Assembly (NCBI GenBank): GCA_050248795.1
Contig: JBFWRS010000043.1
Location: 1-27,086 of the forward strand
DNA from: CAZTDU01 sp050248795
GTDB taxonomy: Bacteria > Pseudomonadota > Gammaproteobacteria > Burkholderiales > SG8-39
Direction of reading: 5' to 3'
Length of the DNA stretch: 27,086 bases
The notes beneath the pieces were generated by a model. The model was not told the DNA's origin. It saw nothing but the letters and a program-made list of their open reading frames with translations, and searched no databases. Both the position numbers and the translations under genes were made by a program. Each line of letters begins with the position of its first letter. Positions within the stretch are counted from its first letter, which is position 1. This document shows positions 1-8,845 of this stretch, piece after piece.

Positions 1-526
1 AGTCCGGCTCCTTCAGCAGCAGCCAGGACACCACCATCATCACCGACAGCATCGGCAGCAGGCCCTTGCGGAAGCTCTTCATCACCGCGTGCTTGCGCAT
101 GGTGTAGTCGGCCGCATACAGCACCACGGCGAGCTTCATCATCTCGGAGGGCTGGAAGTTCGCCACGCCGAGCGAAAGCCAGCGCTTGGCGCCGTTCACT
201 TCGCGCCCGACCCCGGGCACCAGCACCAGCGCAAGCAGCACTGTGGCGCCGATGAAGATCCACAGCGCGCCTTGCTGCCATGCGCGCATCGGCACGAGGA
301 ACACCACCAGCGCGGCAATCAGCGCCACCGATGCATAGGCGCCGTGGCGAACGAGATAGTAGGCGGCGTTGTTGCCGGTGTAGCGGCTTGCCTCGGCCGT
401 CGCGATGGAAGCCGAGTACACCATGACCAGGCCGAGCGCGAGCAGCAGCAGCGCCGCCCATGCGAGCGAGCGGTCGTACTCGGCGACGGTGCCGCGCTGT
501 CCGATGCCGTAGGCCGCCGTGCTCAT
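1..526 (-). CDS. ftsW: Peptidoglycan glycosyltransferase FtsW, N-terminal part (cut by window edge)
   Basis: FtsW is the SEDS-family septal peptidoglycan polymerase. It sits in the inner membrane and works with FtsI at the division site. The 175 visible residues run from the ATG at 526 to the left edge, so the C-terminal half is missing. After a short cytoplasmic tail come hydrophobic segments (about residues 21-38, 59-78 and 86-100). They are followed by the SEDS signature GREVNGAKRWLSLG and FQPSEMMKLAVV, which is diagnostic of FtsW/RodA. The position directly after murD in a dcw cluster favours FtsW over RodA. The murD stop lies 7 bases upstream, and a GGGGGAA purine run inside the end of murD can serve as its ribosome binding site. 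A second ATG at 537 is closed by a stop after four codons, so 526 is the start. Confidence 0.95.
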   Translation of the reverse strand, partial: MSTAAYGIGQRGTVAEYDRSLAWAALLLLALGLVMVYSASIATAEASRYTGNNAAYYLVRHGAYASVALIAALVVFLVPMRAWQQGALWIFIGATVLLALVLVPGVGREVNGAKRWLSLGVANFQPSEMMKLAVVLYAADYTMRKHAVMKSFRKGLLPMLSVMMVVSWLLLKEPD

Positions 527-533
527 GCGATGC

Positions 534-1904
534 TCATTCCCCCAATGCGCGCACGGCAGCGGCGAATGCCTCGCCGCGGTGCCGATAGTCGCGGAACATG
601 TCGAAGCTCGCGCACGCGGGCGATAGCAGCACGCCATCGCCCGGCTCGGCGATCCCGGCGGCGCGCGCCACCGCCGCCTCGAGCGATGCGCAGGGCTCGA
701 ACGCGACGCCCGCGAGGGAGAGTGCTGCCGCGATCCGCGGCGCATCGCGGCCGATCAGCAGCACGCAGCGCGCGTGCGCCGCGGCAGCGCGCGCCAGCGG
801 CGCGAAGTCCTGACCCTTGCCGTCGCCGCCGGCTATCAGCACCGCCCGCCTGCCCAGGCCCTGCAGCGCCGCCACCGCAGCGCCGACATTGGTGCCCTTG
901 GAATCGTCGTACCAGTCGACGCCGCGCCGGACAGCCACGTGCGCCAGCCGGTGCGGCAGCCCGCGGAACTGCCGCAGCCCATCGGCGAGCGCGGCCGCAG
1001 GCACGCCGACCGCGCTGCATAGCGCGAGCGCCGCAAGCGCGTTGGCGAGGTTGTGTTCCCCTGCAATCGCCAGTTCGTCGGCCGGCAGGATGCGTTCGCG
1101 GCCGCGCACCAGCCAGCGACGGCCGGCGGCCGCGATCACGCCGAAGTCCCGGTCTCGCGGTGGCGCGTCCGGCCCGAAGCTGATCGCGCCCGCCTCTGGC
1201 GCAGCCAGTGCGCGGTTGAGCACGCGCGTTCCCGCGCCCATGAACACGCGCGCCTTGGCCGCCGCGTAGTCGTCGATGCGCGCGTAGCGGTCGAGGTGGT
1301 CCTCGCTCAGGTTCAGCAGCGTCGCGGCGTCCGCCGCCAGCGACCAGGTGGTTTCGAGCTGATAGCTGGAGAGTTCCAGCACCCAGGCAGCGGGCGGCGT
1401 CGCCCGTTGCGACAGCGCGTCCAGCGCCGCCGGGCCGATGTTTCCCGCAACCTCGCAGTCGACGCCCGCGCTGCGCAGCAGGTGCCCGGTCAGCGCGGTC
1501 ACCGTGGTCTTGCCGTTGGTGCCGGTGATCGCGACGATCCGCGACTGCGGCTGCGCGGCATGCACGTGCCAGGCGAAGAGCTCGATGTCGCCGACGATCG
1601 GCAGTCCCCGCGCGTTCGCCTCCTGTACCAGTGGCTGCGCCAGCGGCAGCCCGGGGCTGATGCAGACGAGGTCGATGCCTTCGAGCAGCGCCGCGTCGAA
1701 CGCGCCGGTGCGCAGTTCGCCGTCGAAGTCGCGCGCTCGCGGCGGATCCTGCCGCGTGTCGGCCGCGCGTACGCTGCCGCCCTGGCGCTGCACCCAGCGC
1801 GCGGCGGACAGGCCGGATTCGCCCAGTCCCAGTACCAGAACGCGCCGGCCGGCGAGCGGCACCGGCTCCGGGCGGCGCAGCGTGCTGAAGAAGGGTTCGC
1901 GCAT
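534..1904 (-). CDS. murD: UDP-N-acetylmuramoyl-L-alanine--D-glutamate ligase
   Basis: MurD is a cytoplasmic ATP-dependent Mur ligase that adds D-glutamate to UDP-MurNAc-L-Ala. The 456-residue product has the N-terminal Rossmann-like UDP-binding motif VLGLGESGLSAARW (about 24-37) and the P-loop GTNGKTT (128-134). The central domain has LELSSYQLE and LNLSEDHLDRY, and the C-terminal domain has DDSKGTN (333-339) and SPACASFDMF (428-437). Length is normal for MurD. An ATG at 1910 would add two residues, but the AGGTGA element at the end of mraY lies about 8 bases before the ATG at 1904 and only 2 before 1910, so 1904 is preferred. The frame stays open far upstream into mraY, but that extension is only a GC-rich shadow. 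It is the eighth gene of the dcw run and is probably translationally coupled to mraY. Confidence 0.96.
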   Translation of the reverse strand: MREPFFSTLRRPEPVPLAGRRVLVLGLGESGLSAARWVQRQGGSVRAADTRQDPPRARDFDGELRTGAFDAALLEGIDLVCISPGLPLAQPLVQEANARGLPIVGDIELFAWHVHAAQPQSRIVAITGTNGKTTVTALTGHLLRSAGVDCEVAGNIGPAALDALSQRATPPAAWVLELSSYQLETTWSLAADAATLLNLSEDHLDRYARIDDYAAAKARVFMGAGTRVLNRALAAPEAGAISFGPDAPPRDRDFGVIAAAGRRWLVRGRERILPADELAIAGEHNLANALAALALCSAVGVPAAALADGLRQFRGLPHRLAHVAVRRGVDWYDDSKGTNVGAAVAALQGLGRRAVLIAGGDGKGQDFAPLARAAAAHARCVLLIGRDAPRIAAALSLAGVAFEPCASLEAAVARAAGIAEPGDGVLLSPACASFDMFRDYRHRGEAFAAAVRALGE

Positions 1905-1912
1905 CGCCATGG

Positions 1913-3004
1913 TCACCTGAGCTTCAGCGTGGACAGCCCGAACAGCACGAGCATCATGGTGATGATCCAGAAGCGCACCACCACCTGCGATTCCTTCCAG
2001 CCTTCGAGTTCGTAGTGGTGGTGCAGCGGCGCCATGCGGAAAATGCGCTTGCCGCCGGAGAGCTTGAAGTAGATCACCTGGATCATCACCGACAGCGTCT
2101 CGGCGACGAACACCCCGCCCATGATGAACAGCACGATCTCCTGGCGCACGATCACGGCGATGGTGCCAAGCGCCGCGCCGAGCGCGAGCGCGCCGACATC
2201 GCCCATGAAGACCTCCGCCGGATAGGCGTTGAACCACAGGAAGCCCAGCCCGGCGCCGACCATCGCACCGCAGAACACCGCCAGCTCGCCGGCGCCGGTG
2301 ATGTACGGCAGGCCGAGGTACCTGGAGAACACCGCGTGGCCCGCGACATAGGCGAAGATCCCCAGTCCTCCCGCCACCATCACGGTGGGCATGATGGCGA
2401 GCCCGTCCAGGCCGTCGGTGAGGTTGACCGCGTTCGAGGTGCCGACGATGACGCAGTAGGTGAGCGCGATGAAGCCGAACACGCCCAGCGGGTAAGCGAC
2501 GAACTTGAAGAAAGGGACGATGAGTTCGTTCAGCGCCGGAATCGACTGTGCCGACCAGGCCAGGTATGCCGCAGCGGCAAGGCCGAACACCGATTGCCAG
2601 AACAGCTTCGCGCGCGCCGACAGGCCTTTCGGGTTCCGGTGCACCACCTTGCGGTAATCGTCGATCCAGCCGATGCTGCCGAAGGCGAGCGTGACCAGCA
2701 GCACCACCCAGAGGAAGCGGTTGCCGAGGTCGCCCCAGAGCAGCGTGGTGATGCCGATCGAGAGCAGGATCAGCGCGCCGCCCATGGTCGGCGTGCCGGC
2801 CTTGGTGAGGTGGGACTGCGGGCCGTCGTCGCGCACCGACTGGCCGATCTTGTAGGCGGTGAGCTTGCGGATCACGTACGGCCCGAGGATCAGCGAGATC
2901 GCAAGCGCGGTCAGGCACGCGAGCACCGCGCGCAGCGTGATGTAGCCGAAGACGTTGAACAGGCGGACGTCCTTGCCCAGCCATAGCGCGAGCTCGAGCA
3001 GCAT
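1913..3004 (-). CDS. mraY: Phospho-N-acetylmuramoyl-pentapeptide-transferase
   Basis: MraY transfers phospho-MurNAc-pentapeptide from UDP to undecaprenyl phosphate, making lipid I at the inner face of the cytoplasmic membrane. The 363-residue product is a polytopic membrane protein close to the usual 360 residues. Family motifs seen are the early loop GTPTMGG, the catalytic Asp pair in GWIDDYRK, NLTDGLDGLA, the catalytic-Asp loop AEVFMGDVGAL, and the histidine signature PLHHHYE near the C-terminus. The start ATG at 3004 shares one base with the murF stop (TGATG), which implies translational coupling. The frame is open well upstream through murF, but that extension has no MraY similarity and is out of phase with the real murF frame. 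Confidence 0.97.
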   Translation of the reverse strand: MLLELALWLGKDVRLFNVFGYITLRAVLACLTALAISLILGPYVIRKLTAYKIGQSVRDDGPQSHLTKAGTPTMGGALILLSIGITTLLWGDLGNRFLWVVLLVTLAFGSIGWIDDYRKVVHRNPKGLSARAKLFWQSVFGLAAAAYLAWSAQSIPALNELIVPFFKFVAYPLGVFGFIALTYCVIVGTSNAVNLTDGLDGLAIMPTVMVAGGLGIFAYVAGHAVFSRYLGLPYITGAGELAVFCGAMVGAGLGFLWFNAYPAEVFMGDVGALALGAALGTIAVIVRQEIVLFIMGGVFVAETLSVMIQVIYFKLSGGKRIFRMAPLHHHYELEGWKESQVVVRFWIITMMLVLFGLSTLKLR

Positions 3005-4380
3005 CAGTGCGTCTCCTCCGGCGCCCGGGCGAGTGCCTCGACGACCCGGATCATCTGCATGAAGCGCGAGCCCTTCACGAGCACCGTGGTCTGCGCATCC
3101 AGCCTGGTGCGCAGGTGGCCGAGCAGGTCCTCCAGCGAGGCGAAGTGACGCGCGCCGTCGCCGAACGCGGCGACCGTGTGCACGCTCGATTCGCCGAGCG
3201 CAAGCAGGCTGCCGATGCCGCGCGCCCTCGCGTAGCGGCCGATCTCGGCGTGGAATTCGGGGCCGCCCTCGCCGAGCTCGCCCATGTCGCCGAACACCAG
3301 CACGCTGCGCCCCGGCGCCGCGGCGAGCACGTCTATCGCGGCGCGCACCGAATCCGGATTGGCGTTGTAGCTGTCGTCGATCAGCGTCGAGCCCCCCGGG
3401 CCGGCCTTCACCTGCAGCCGGCGGTTGTACGGTCGGAACGCGCACAGTCCCGCCGCGATCGCGGCAGGCGGCACGCCGGTGGCGTATGCACATGCGGCGG
3501 CGGCAAGCGCATTGCGCACGCTGTGCAATCCGGGAATGGCAATCGTCGCTTCGGCTGGCCCCGCCGGCGTGCTGATGCGGATCTCCGAGGACAGGTGACG
3601 CAGCACGTATCGCGCGCCCACCGTCGCCCCGGCTTCGATGCCGAAATCCACCACGCGCCTTCCTTTCGCGCGCTCGCGGAAGAACTGCGCCAGCGCGTCG
3701 TCCGCGTTGATCACTGCGATGCCGTCGACAGGCAGCGCATCGAACACCAGCGCGTTCTCGCCCGCCGCGCCCTCGACGCTGCCCATGAACTCCAGGTGCT
3801 CGCGGTGCGCGTTCGTGATCAGCGCGCAACCCGGACGCGTCATCGCCGCGATCGGCGCCATTTCGCCGGGATGGTTCATGCCGAGCTCGATCACGGCGTA
3901 GCGGTGCGCGGCGCCCATGCGCAGCAGCGTCAGCGGAACGCCGATGTCGCCGTTGAGGTTTCCGGCGGTGGCGAGCACCGCGGGTTCGCCCGCATGCGCG
4001 CGCAGGATCGACGCCAGCATCTCCTTGGTCGTCGTCTTGCCGTTCGAGCCCGCAACCGCGATCACGGCCGGCGCGAACTTCTGCCGCCAGCCGGCGCCAA
4101 GGCGCCCGAGCGCGACGCGCGCGTCTTCGGCGAGGAGCAGCGGCAGCGGGTCCGGCGCCGACTGGCGCGCCGCCCATGCGGCGTCGACCAGCGCGCCGGC
4201 CGCACCGCGCCCGGCCGCCATGCGCACGAAATCGTGGCCGTCGTAGGTCTCGCCGCGTATGGCGACGAAGAGTTCCCCCGCCGCGATGCCGCGGCTGTCG
4301 GTGGAAACGCCCAGCACGACCGCGTCCGCACCACGAAGCGTGGCGCCCGCCATCCGTGCGGCCTCGACGAGGCGCATCAT
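3004..4380 (-). CDS. murF: UDP-N-acetylmuramoyl-tripeptide--D-alanyl-D-alanine ligase
   Basis: MurF adds the D-Ala-D-Ala dipeptide to UDP-MurNAc-tripeptide, the last cytoplasmic step before lipid I. The 458-residue product has the Mur ligase layout. The N-terminal substrate domain has VSTDSRGI and FVAIRGETYDGHDF. The P-loop is GSNGKTTTKEM (about 111-121), the central domain has NAHREHLEFMGS, and the C-terminal domain has DSYNANPDSVRAA and FGDMGELG. The ATG at 4380 overlaps the murE stop (ATGA). A second ATG at 4377 and an upstream ATG at 4392 inside murE are alternatives that change the product only at its extreme N-terminus. It overlaps mraY by one base downstream. Confidence 0.96.
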   Translation of the reverse strand: MMRLVEAARMAGATLRGADAVVLGVSTDSRGIAAGELFVAIRGETYDGHDFVRMAAGRGAAGALVDAAWAARQSAPDPLPLLLAEDARVALGRLGAGWRQKFAPAVIAVAGSNGKTTTKEMLASILRAHAGEPAVLATAGNLNGDIGVPLTLLRMGAAHRYAVIELGMNHPGEMAPIAAMTRPGCALITNAHREHLEFMGSVEGAAGENALVFDALPVDGIAVINADDALAQFFRERAKGRRVVDFGIEAGATVGARYVLRHLSSEIRISTPAGPAEATIAIPGLHSVRNALAAAACAYATGVPPAAIAAGLCAFRPYNRRLQVKAGPGGSTLIDDSYNANPDSVRAAIDVLAAAPGRSVLVFGDMGELGEGGPEFHAEIGRYARARGIGSLLALGESSVHTVAAFGDGARHFASLEDLLGHLRTRLDAQTTVLVKGSRFMQMIRVVEALARAPEETH

Positions 4381-5864
4381 GTGCCCGCCCACGCGGCAAG
4401 CGCGCGTTCGACGTGGGCGGCATCCGAGAACGGCAGTCGCCTGCCCTCGATCTCCTGGTAGTCCTCGTGCCCCTTCCCCGCGACCAGGACGATGTCGCCG
4501 TCGCGCGACGACGCGATCGCCGCCGCGATCGCGCGGGCGCGGTCCGGCTCGACCAGGTGCGGCGCGCTGACGCCCTCGAGGATCGCGGCGAGGATGGCCG
4601 CCGGATCCTCGCCGCGCGGATTGTCCGAGGTGAGGATGATGCGGTCGGCGAGCCTGGAGGCGACCTGTCCCATCAGGGCGCGCTTGGACGGGTCGCGATC
4701 GCCGCCGGCGCCGAAGACGATGCTCAGGCGTCCGTGCGCTGCATCCGCGAGCGGCCTCAGCGCCTGCAGCACCTTCTCGATCGCGTCCGGCGTGTGCGCG
4801 TAGTCGATCACTGCCAGCGGCCGCCCGCGGCCACCCAACCGCTGCATGCGGCCAGGTACCGGCGGCAGCCCCTCGAGCCGCGCCAGCGCCGCGTCGAATT
4901 CGAGCCCGTGGGCGAGCAGGCAGCCAAGCACGCCGAGCGCGTTCGCGGCGTTGAACCTTCCCACGTGCGCCAGCGTCACCTCGCCCACGCCGCGGCTGGC
5001 GACGATCTGCAGCCGCATTCCCGCGGCGCCGTGGTCCACCGAGCGGGCGGCGATGAACTCGTCCACGCTCCCTGGCGCGATCGCCGCCTCCGAGAGGCTG
5101 TAGCCGATGGTGCGCACCCCGGTGCCGAGCAGCCGCTGGGCAATGCGCACGCCGAACGCATCGTCCAGGTTCAGCACGGCGGTCTCGAGGCCGGGCGCCG
5201 CGAACAGGAGCGCCTTCGCGTCCGCGTACGCCTGCATCGAGCCGTGATAATCGAGGTGGTCATGCGACAGGTTGGTCAGCAGCGCGCAGCGGAAGCGCAC
5301 GCCGCCGACGCGCGCCTGCACCAGCCCGTGCGAGGAAACCTCGAGCGCGGCCGCGCGCGCGCCCTCGTGGCGCAGCTGCGCCAGCAGCCGGTGCAGTTCG
5401 AGCGCATCTGGCGTGGTGCTTGCCGAGTCAACGAGGCGTTCGCCGGCAATGCCGCTGCCCAGCGTGCCGATGACGCCGGCGCGTACGCCATGCGCCGAAA
5501 GCGCGGCCGCGAGCCACTGCGTGCACGAGGTCTTGCCGTTGGTCCCGGTGACGCCGCAGACCCACAGCGATGCCGAGGGCTGGTCGTGGAACACGTCCGC
5601 GATCTCGCCGGCGCGCTCGCGCAGGTTCTCGACGCCGACGTTCGGCACGCGCCAGTCCTGCCGCCATGCGAAATCCGCGGCATCCCACAGGATCGCGGCG
5701 GCGCCGCGCGCGATCGCCTCGGGGATGTGCGCACGGGCATCGACGCGCTCGCCGGGCCAGGCGAAGAACGCAGCGCCGGGCGCGCAGCGCCGACTGTCGG
5801 AGACGAGTCGCTCGATCATCGCCCCGTCGCGCGCGAGCTGGTCGAGGATTTCGCGTGCCACCAT
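4377..5864 (-). CDS. murE: UDP-N-acetylmuramoyl-L-alanyl-D-glutamate--2,6-diaminopimelate ligase
   Basis: MurE adds the third stem-peptide residue to UDP-MurNAc-L-Ala-D-Glu. The 495-residue product has the P-loop GVTGTNGKTS (about 104-113), LTNLSHDHLDYHG (197-209), and a C-terminal domain with IDYAHTPDAIEKVL. The DNPR motif at 414-417 is the known signature for meso-diaminopimelate specificity, as opposed to lysine. The start ATG at 5864 lies 19 bases after the ftsI stop and is preceded by purine runs GGAGG and AGGGA. The frame is open further upstream into ftsI, but that part has no family similarity. The end overlaps murF by 4 bases. Confidence 0.96.
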   Translation of the reverse strand: MVAREILDQLARDGAMIERLVSDSRRCAPGAAFFAWPGERVDARAHIPEAIARGAAAILWDAADFAWRQDWRVPNVGVENLRERAGEIADVFHDQPSASLWVCGVTGTNGKTSCTQWLAAALSAHGVRAGVIGTLGSGIAGERLVDSASTTPDALELHRLLAQLRHEGARAAALEVSSHGLVQARVGGVRFRCALLTNLSHDHLDYHGSMQAYADAKALLFAAPGLETAVLNLDDAFGVRIAQRLLGTGVRTIGYSLSEAAIAPGSVDEFIAARSVDHGAAGMRLQIVASRGVGEVTLAHVGRFNAANALGVLGCLLAHGLEFDAALARLEGLPPVPGRMQRLGGRGRPLAVIDYAHTPDAIEKVLQALRPLADAAHGRLSIVFGAGGDRDPSKRALMGQVASRLADRIILTSDNPRGEDPAAILAAILEGVSAPHLVEPDRARAIAAAIASSRDGDIVLVAGKGHEDYQEIEGRRLPFSDAAHVERALAAWAGT

Positions 5865-5883
5865 GGCAGTCCCTGCGCCTCCA

Positions 5884-7614
5884 TCAGGTGCTCTCCCGGG
5901 CTTCTTCGCCCTCGCCGGGAAGGGGCACCGGCACCATCGGCGCGTCCGGCGCGACACCGAGCAGGCGCAACGCACCCTGCATCACCTGCGAGAACACCGG
6001 CGCGGCCACCGCGCCGCCGTAGTACTGCCCCGCGGAGGGCTCGTCGAGCATCACGGCGATCACCAGCCGCGGCGCCGAAACCGGCGCGAATCCCGCGAAG
6101 GACGAGATGTACTTGTGCTGCGCGTAGCCGCCGTGCTCCTGCTTGTGCGCGGTGCCGGTCTTGCCGGCGACGCGATAGCCCATGGTGCGCGCACGCGGCC
6201 CGGTGCCGCCCGGCTGCACCGCAAGTTCCAGCATGTCGCGCACCGCGCGCGCCGTCTGCGGCGAGACCACGCGCGCGGCGGGCGCTTCGGCATCGCGCCG
6301 CACCAGCGACAGCGACACCATGTCGCCATCGCGCGCGAAGATGCTGTACGCGCGCGCAAGCTGCATCAGGCTCACCGAGATCCCGTGCCCGTAGGCCATG
6401 GTTGCCTGCTCGATCGGGCGCCAGGTCTTAGCGTCGCGCAGGCGGCCCGCGGCTTCGCCCGGAAAGCCGAGCGCAGGCGACGCGCCGAAGCCCAGTTGGC
6501 GGTAGAACTCCCACATGTCGTTCCTCGCCAGCGACAGGGCGATCTTCGCCACGCCCACGTTCGACGACTTCTGGATCACCTGCGACACCGACATCACGCC
6601 ATCCTCGTGCGGATGCGCGTCGTGGATGGTGTAGTTGGCGATGGTGAGCTTGCCCTGCCCGGTCTGGATCGTCGTCCGCGGCGACACGCGGCCCAGTTCC
6701 AGCGCCAGCGCAACGGTGAAGGGCTTGAGCGTCGACCCGGGTTCGAAGGTGTCGGTGAGCACGCGGTTGCGCAGTTGCGCGCCGGAAAGCCTGGCGCGGT
6801 TGTTGGGGTTGTAGGAGGGCTGGTTGGCCAGCGCGAGCACTTCGCCGGACCGCACATCCAGCACGACGATGCCGCCTGCGCGCGCGCGGTGGGCGAGCAC
6901 CGCGCTCTTGAGCGCGCCGTAGGCGAGGTTCTGGATCTTGCTGTCGATGGCGAGCGTCAGGTGCGCACCATCCTGCGCCTGCCTGATCGACTCGATGTCC
7001 TCGACGATCCTGCCGAGCCGGTCGCGGATCACGCGGCGGCTGCCGGGCTTGCCGGCGAGCCTGGACTGAAACGCGAGCTCGATGCCCTCCTGCCCGGCGT
7101 CCTCGACGCCGGTGAATCCGACCACGTGCGCCGTCACTTCGCCGCCCGGGTAGTAGCGGCGGAACTCGCGGTGCTGGTAGAGGCCGGGCAGGCCAAGCGC
7201 CGCCACCCGCTGCGCCGTCTCGGGCGCGAGCTGCCGCTTCAGGTAGACGAAGTCGCGCGAGGTATCGCCCACCTTGCGTCCGAGCTCGCCCGCGTCCATG
7301 TCGAGCAGCGCCGACAGCTTCTTCAACTGCGCCGGGTCGTCCGGTACCGCCTCCGGAATGGCCCAGATCGAGCGCACCGGCGTCGATATCGCGAGCGCGT
7401 CGCCGTGGCGGTCGGCGATCCTGCCGCGGGTGGCCGGCACTTCTATCACGCGCGAGTAGCGCGCCTCGCCCTTGCCCTGCAGGAACTCGGTCTTCATGCC
7501 CTGCAGGTACGCGGCGCGCCCGAGCACCAGGAGGAACGCCGCGAGCAGCCCGGCGAGGAGCATGCGGGCGCGCCAGACGGGCAGACGCACGAAGGCGGCG
7601 GATGCGCTGCTCAC
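5884..7614 (-). CDS. ftsI: Septal peptidoglycan transpeptidase FtsI (PBP3)
   Basis: FtsI is the class B penicillin-binding protein that crosslinks septal peptidoglycan together with FtsW. With the GTG start at 7614 the product is 576 residues. It has a short cytoplasmic tail, one membrane segment (about 18-38), the pedestal motif ATRGRIADRHGD (61-72), and the transpeptidase domain. Catalytic motifs are STLK (Ser294, Lys297), SSN (350-352) and KTG (485-487), so it looks active. No PASTA domain follows. GTG 7614 overlaps the ftsL stop (GTGA), consistent with coupling. An ATG at 7563 is a possible alternative but would start inside the membrane-anchor region. The frame is open upstream to 8004, which is a shadow over rsmH and ftsL. 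Confidence 0.95.
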   Translation of the reverse strand: MSSASAAFVRLPVWRARMLLAGLLAAFLLVLGRAAYLQGMKTEFLQGKGEARYSRVIEVPATRGRIADRHGDALAISTPVRSIWAIPEAVPDDPAQLKKLSALLDMDAGELGRKVGDTSRDFVYLKRQLAPETAQRVAALGLPGLYQHREFRRYYPGGEVTAHVVGFTGVEDAGQEGIELAFQSRLAGKPGSRRVIRDRLGRIVEDIESIRQAQDGAHLTLAIDSKIQNLAYGALKSAVLAHRARAGGIVVLDVRSGEVLALANQPSYNPNNRARLSGAQLRNRVLTDTFEPGSTLKPFTVALALELGRVSPRTTIQTGQGKLTIANYTIHDAHPHEDGVMSVSQVIQKSSNVGVAKIALSLARNDMWEFYRQLGFGASPALGFPGEAAGRLRDAKTWRPIEQATMAYGHGISVSLMQLARAYSIFARDGDMVSLSLVRRDAEAPAARVVSPQTARAVRDMLELAVQPGGTGPRARTMGYRVAGKTGTAHKQEHGGYAQHKYISSFAGFAPVSAPRLVIAVMLDEPSAGQYYGGAVAAPVFSQVMQGALRLLGVAPDAPMVPVPLPGEGEEAREST

Positions 7615-7907
7615 CTGCCCTCGGCCCCCGTGCCGCCCGCTGGCCCGGCCAGCGGCACCAGCCGCACGCGGCCGGGTTCGGGCGCGCGCATGCCGAGCGT
7701 GCTGGCGGCGATCCGCTCCACGCGCGAATGCAGGCCCCAGGTACTCGCCTCGAGCTGAAGCTGGCCGTACTCGATTTCGAGTTCGCGCTCCCTCGCCGAC
7801 TCGCGTTCCAGCTCGGAATGGGTCTTCCTTGCCAGGTGCTGCGAGGTCACCAGCGCAAGCGCGCAGGCGACCAGCACCGCGAGCAGCACGAGATTCAGCT
7901 TCGCCAC
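7611..7907 (-). CDS. ftsL: Cell division protein FtsL
   Basis: FtsL is a small bitopic protein of the FtsQLB divisome complex that helps activate FtsWI. The 98-residue product has a very short cytoplasmic N-terminus, a membrane segment (about 5-21), and a heptad-like periplasmic coil (about 28-60). This topology, and the place between rsmH and ftsI, identify it, since the sequence family is weakly conserved. The start codon is GTG at 7907, inside the last codons of rsmH (13-base overlap), with GAGGTG just upstream as a ribosome binding site. The stop overlaps the ftsI GTG. Confidence 0.9.
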   Translation of the reverse strand: MAKLNLVLLAVLVACALALVTSQHLARKTHSELERESARERELEIEYGQLQLEASTWGLHSRVERIAASTLGMRAPEPGRVRLVPLAGPAGGTGAEGR

Positions 7908-8830
7908 GGCACCTCGGTCCGCTGCGCCACGCGCAGGGTCGCGCTGCGCGAACGCGGGTTCGCGCGCGTCTCGGCTTCTCCGGGTCGTATCGCACGGCCG
8001 ACAATCATCGCCAGCGCTTGTGGCAGATCGCTATCGCGTATCGGCAGATCCCGTGGCAGCTCGGGCCGCGCGCAGGACTGCAGGTACCGCTTGACGATGC
8101 GGTCCTCGAGCGAGTGGAAGCTGATCACCGCCAGCCGCCCGCCGGGTGCGAGGCGCCGCAGCGCCTGCGGCAGCATCACTTGCACCTCCTCAAGCTCCCG
8201 ATTGACGAGAATCCGTAGAGCCTGAAAGGTGCGCGTCGCCGGGTCCTGGCCAGCCTCGCGTGTGCGGACCGCCGTACCCACGAGATCGGCAAGTTGGCGG
8301 GTGCTGCGCAGGGGTTCGCGGCCGCGAGCAGCAACAATCGCCTTTGCAACCTGTTGAGCAAACCGTTCTTCGCCATATTCCCTGATTGCCTCCCCGATCT
8401 CGCGCTCACTTGCGGTAGCCAGCCATTGCGCCGCAGTCACGCCGGACGAAGAATCCATCCGCATGTCCAGCGGCCCCTCGGCGCGGAAGGAAAATCCCCG
8501 CGCCGCGTCGTCCAGCTGCGGCGACGACACGCCGAGGTCGAACAGCATCCCGTCGGCCTGTCCGATGCCCAGGCCCTCCAGCGTGCGTTCCAGCGCCGAG
8601 AATGGTGCGTGCGCCACGCGCAGGCGCGGGTCCGCGATCGCGCGCGCCGCTGCGACCGCTTCCGGGTCGCGATCGATCGCCACCAGCCGGCCTTGCGGGC
8701 CGAGCCTGGCGAGGATCGCCCGGCTGTGACCGCCGCGGCCGAAGGTGCCGTCCACGTAGACGCCCGCAGGCTTGATCGCCAGCGCTTCGATCACTTCCGC
8801 CACGAGCACGGGAACGTGGGTCGCCGTCAT
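7895..8830 (-). CDS. rsmH: 16S rRNA (cytosine(1402)-N(4))-methyltransferase RsmH
   Basis: RsmH (formerly MraW) uses S-adenosylmethionine to methylate N4 of C1402 in 16S rRNA. The 311-residue product begins with the typical THVPVLVAEVIEAL. It shows the SAM-binding motif VDGTFGRGGHSRAIL (about 26-40), AIDRDPEA, and the family signature FDLGVSSPQLDDAARGFSF followed by PLDMRMD. Near the end it has VISFHSLEDRIVKRYL. Length is normal. The ATG at 8830 follows the mraZ stop by 15 bases. No strong Shine-Dalgarno is visible there, so expression may depend on coupling from mraZ. Second gene of the dcw operon. Confidence 0.97.
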   Translation of the reverse strand: MTATHVPVLVAEVIEALAIKPAGVYVDGTFGRGGHSRAILARLGPQGRLVAIDRDPEAVAAARAIADPRLRVAHAPFSALERTLEGLGIGQADGMLFDLGVSSPQLDDAARGFSFRAEGPLDMRMDSSSGVTAAQWLATASEREIGEAIREYGEERFAQQVAKAIVAARGREPLRSTRQLADLVGTAVRTREAGQDPATRTFQALRILVNRELEEVQVMLPQALRRLAPGGRLAVISFHSLEDRIVKRYLQSCARPELPRDLPIRDSDLPQALAMIVGRAIRPGEAETRANPRSRSATLRVAQRTEVPWRS

Positions 8831-8845
8831 CGGACGAGTCGCCCG

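Noticed and set aside
534..2984. An 816-codon open frame that could read as a MurD protein with a very long N-terminal extension
   Set aside because: The extension is an out-of-frame reading of mraY with no family similarity. True mraY motifs occupy another frame there, and murD has its own start at 1904/1910.
1913..4423. An 836-codon open frame suggesting a fusion upstream of MraY
   Set aside because: The upstream part is Arg/Gly/Ala-rich shadow sequence over murF, which is clearly coded in a different frame.
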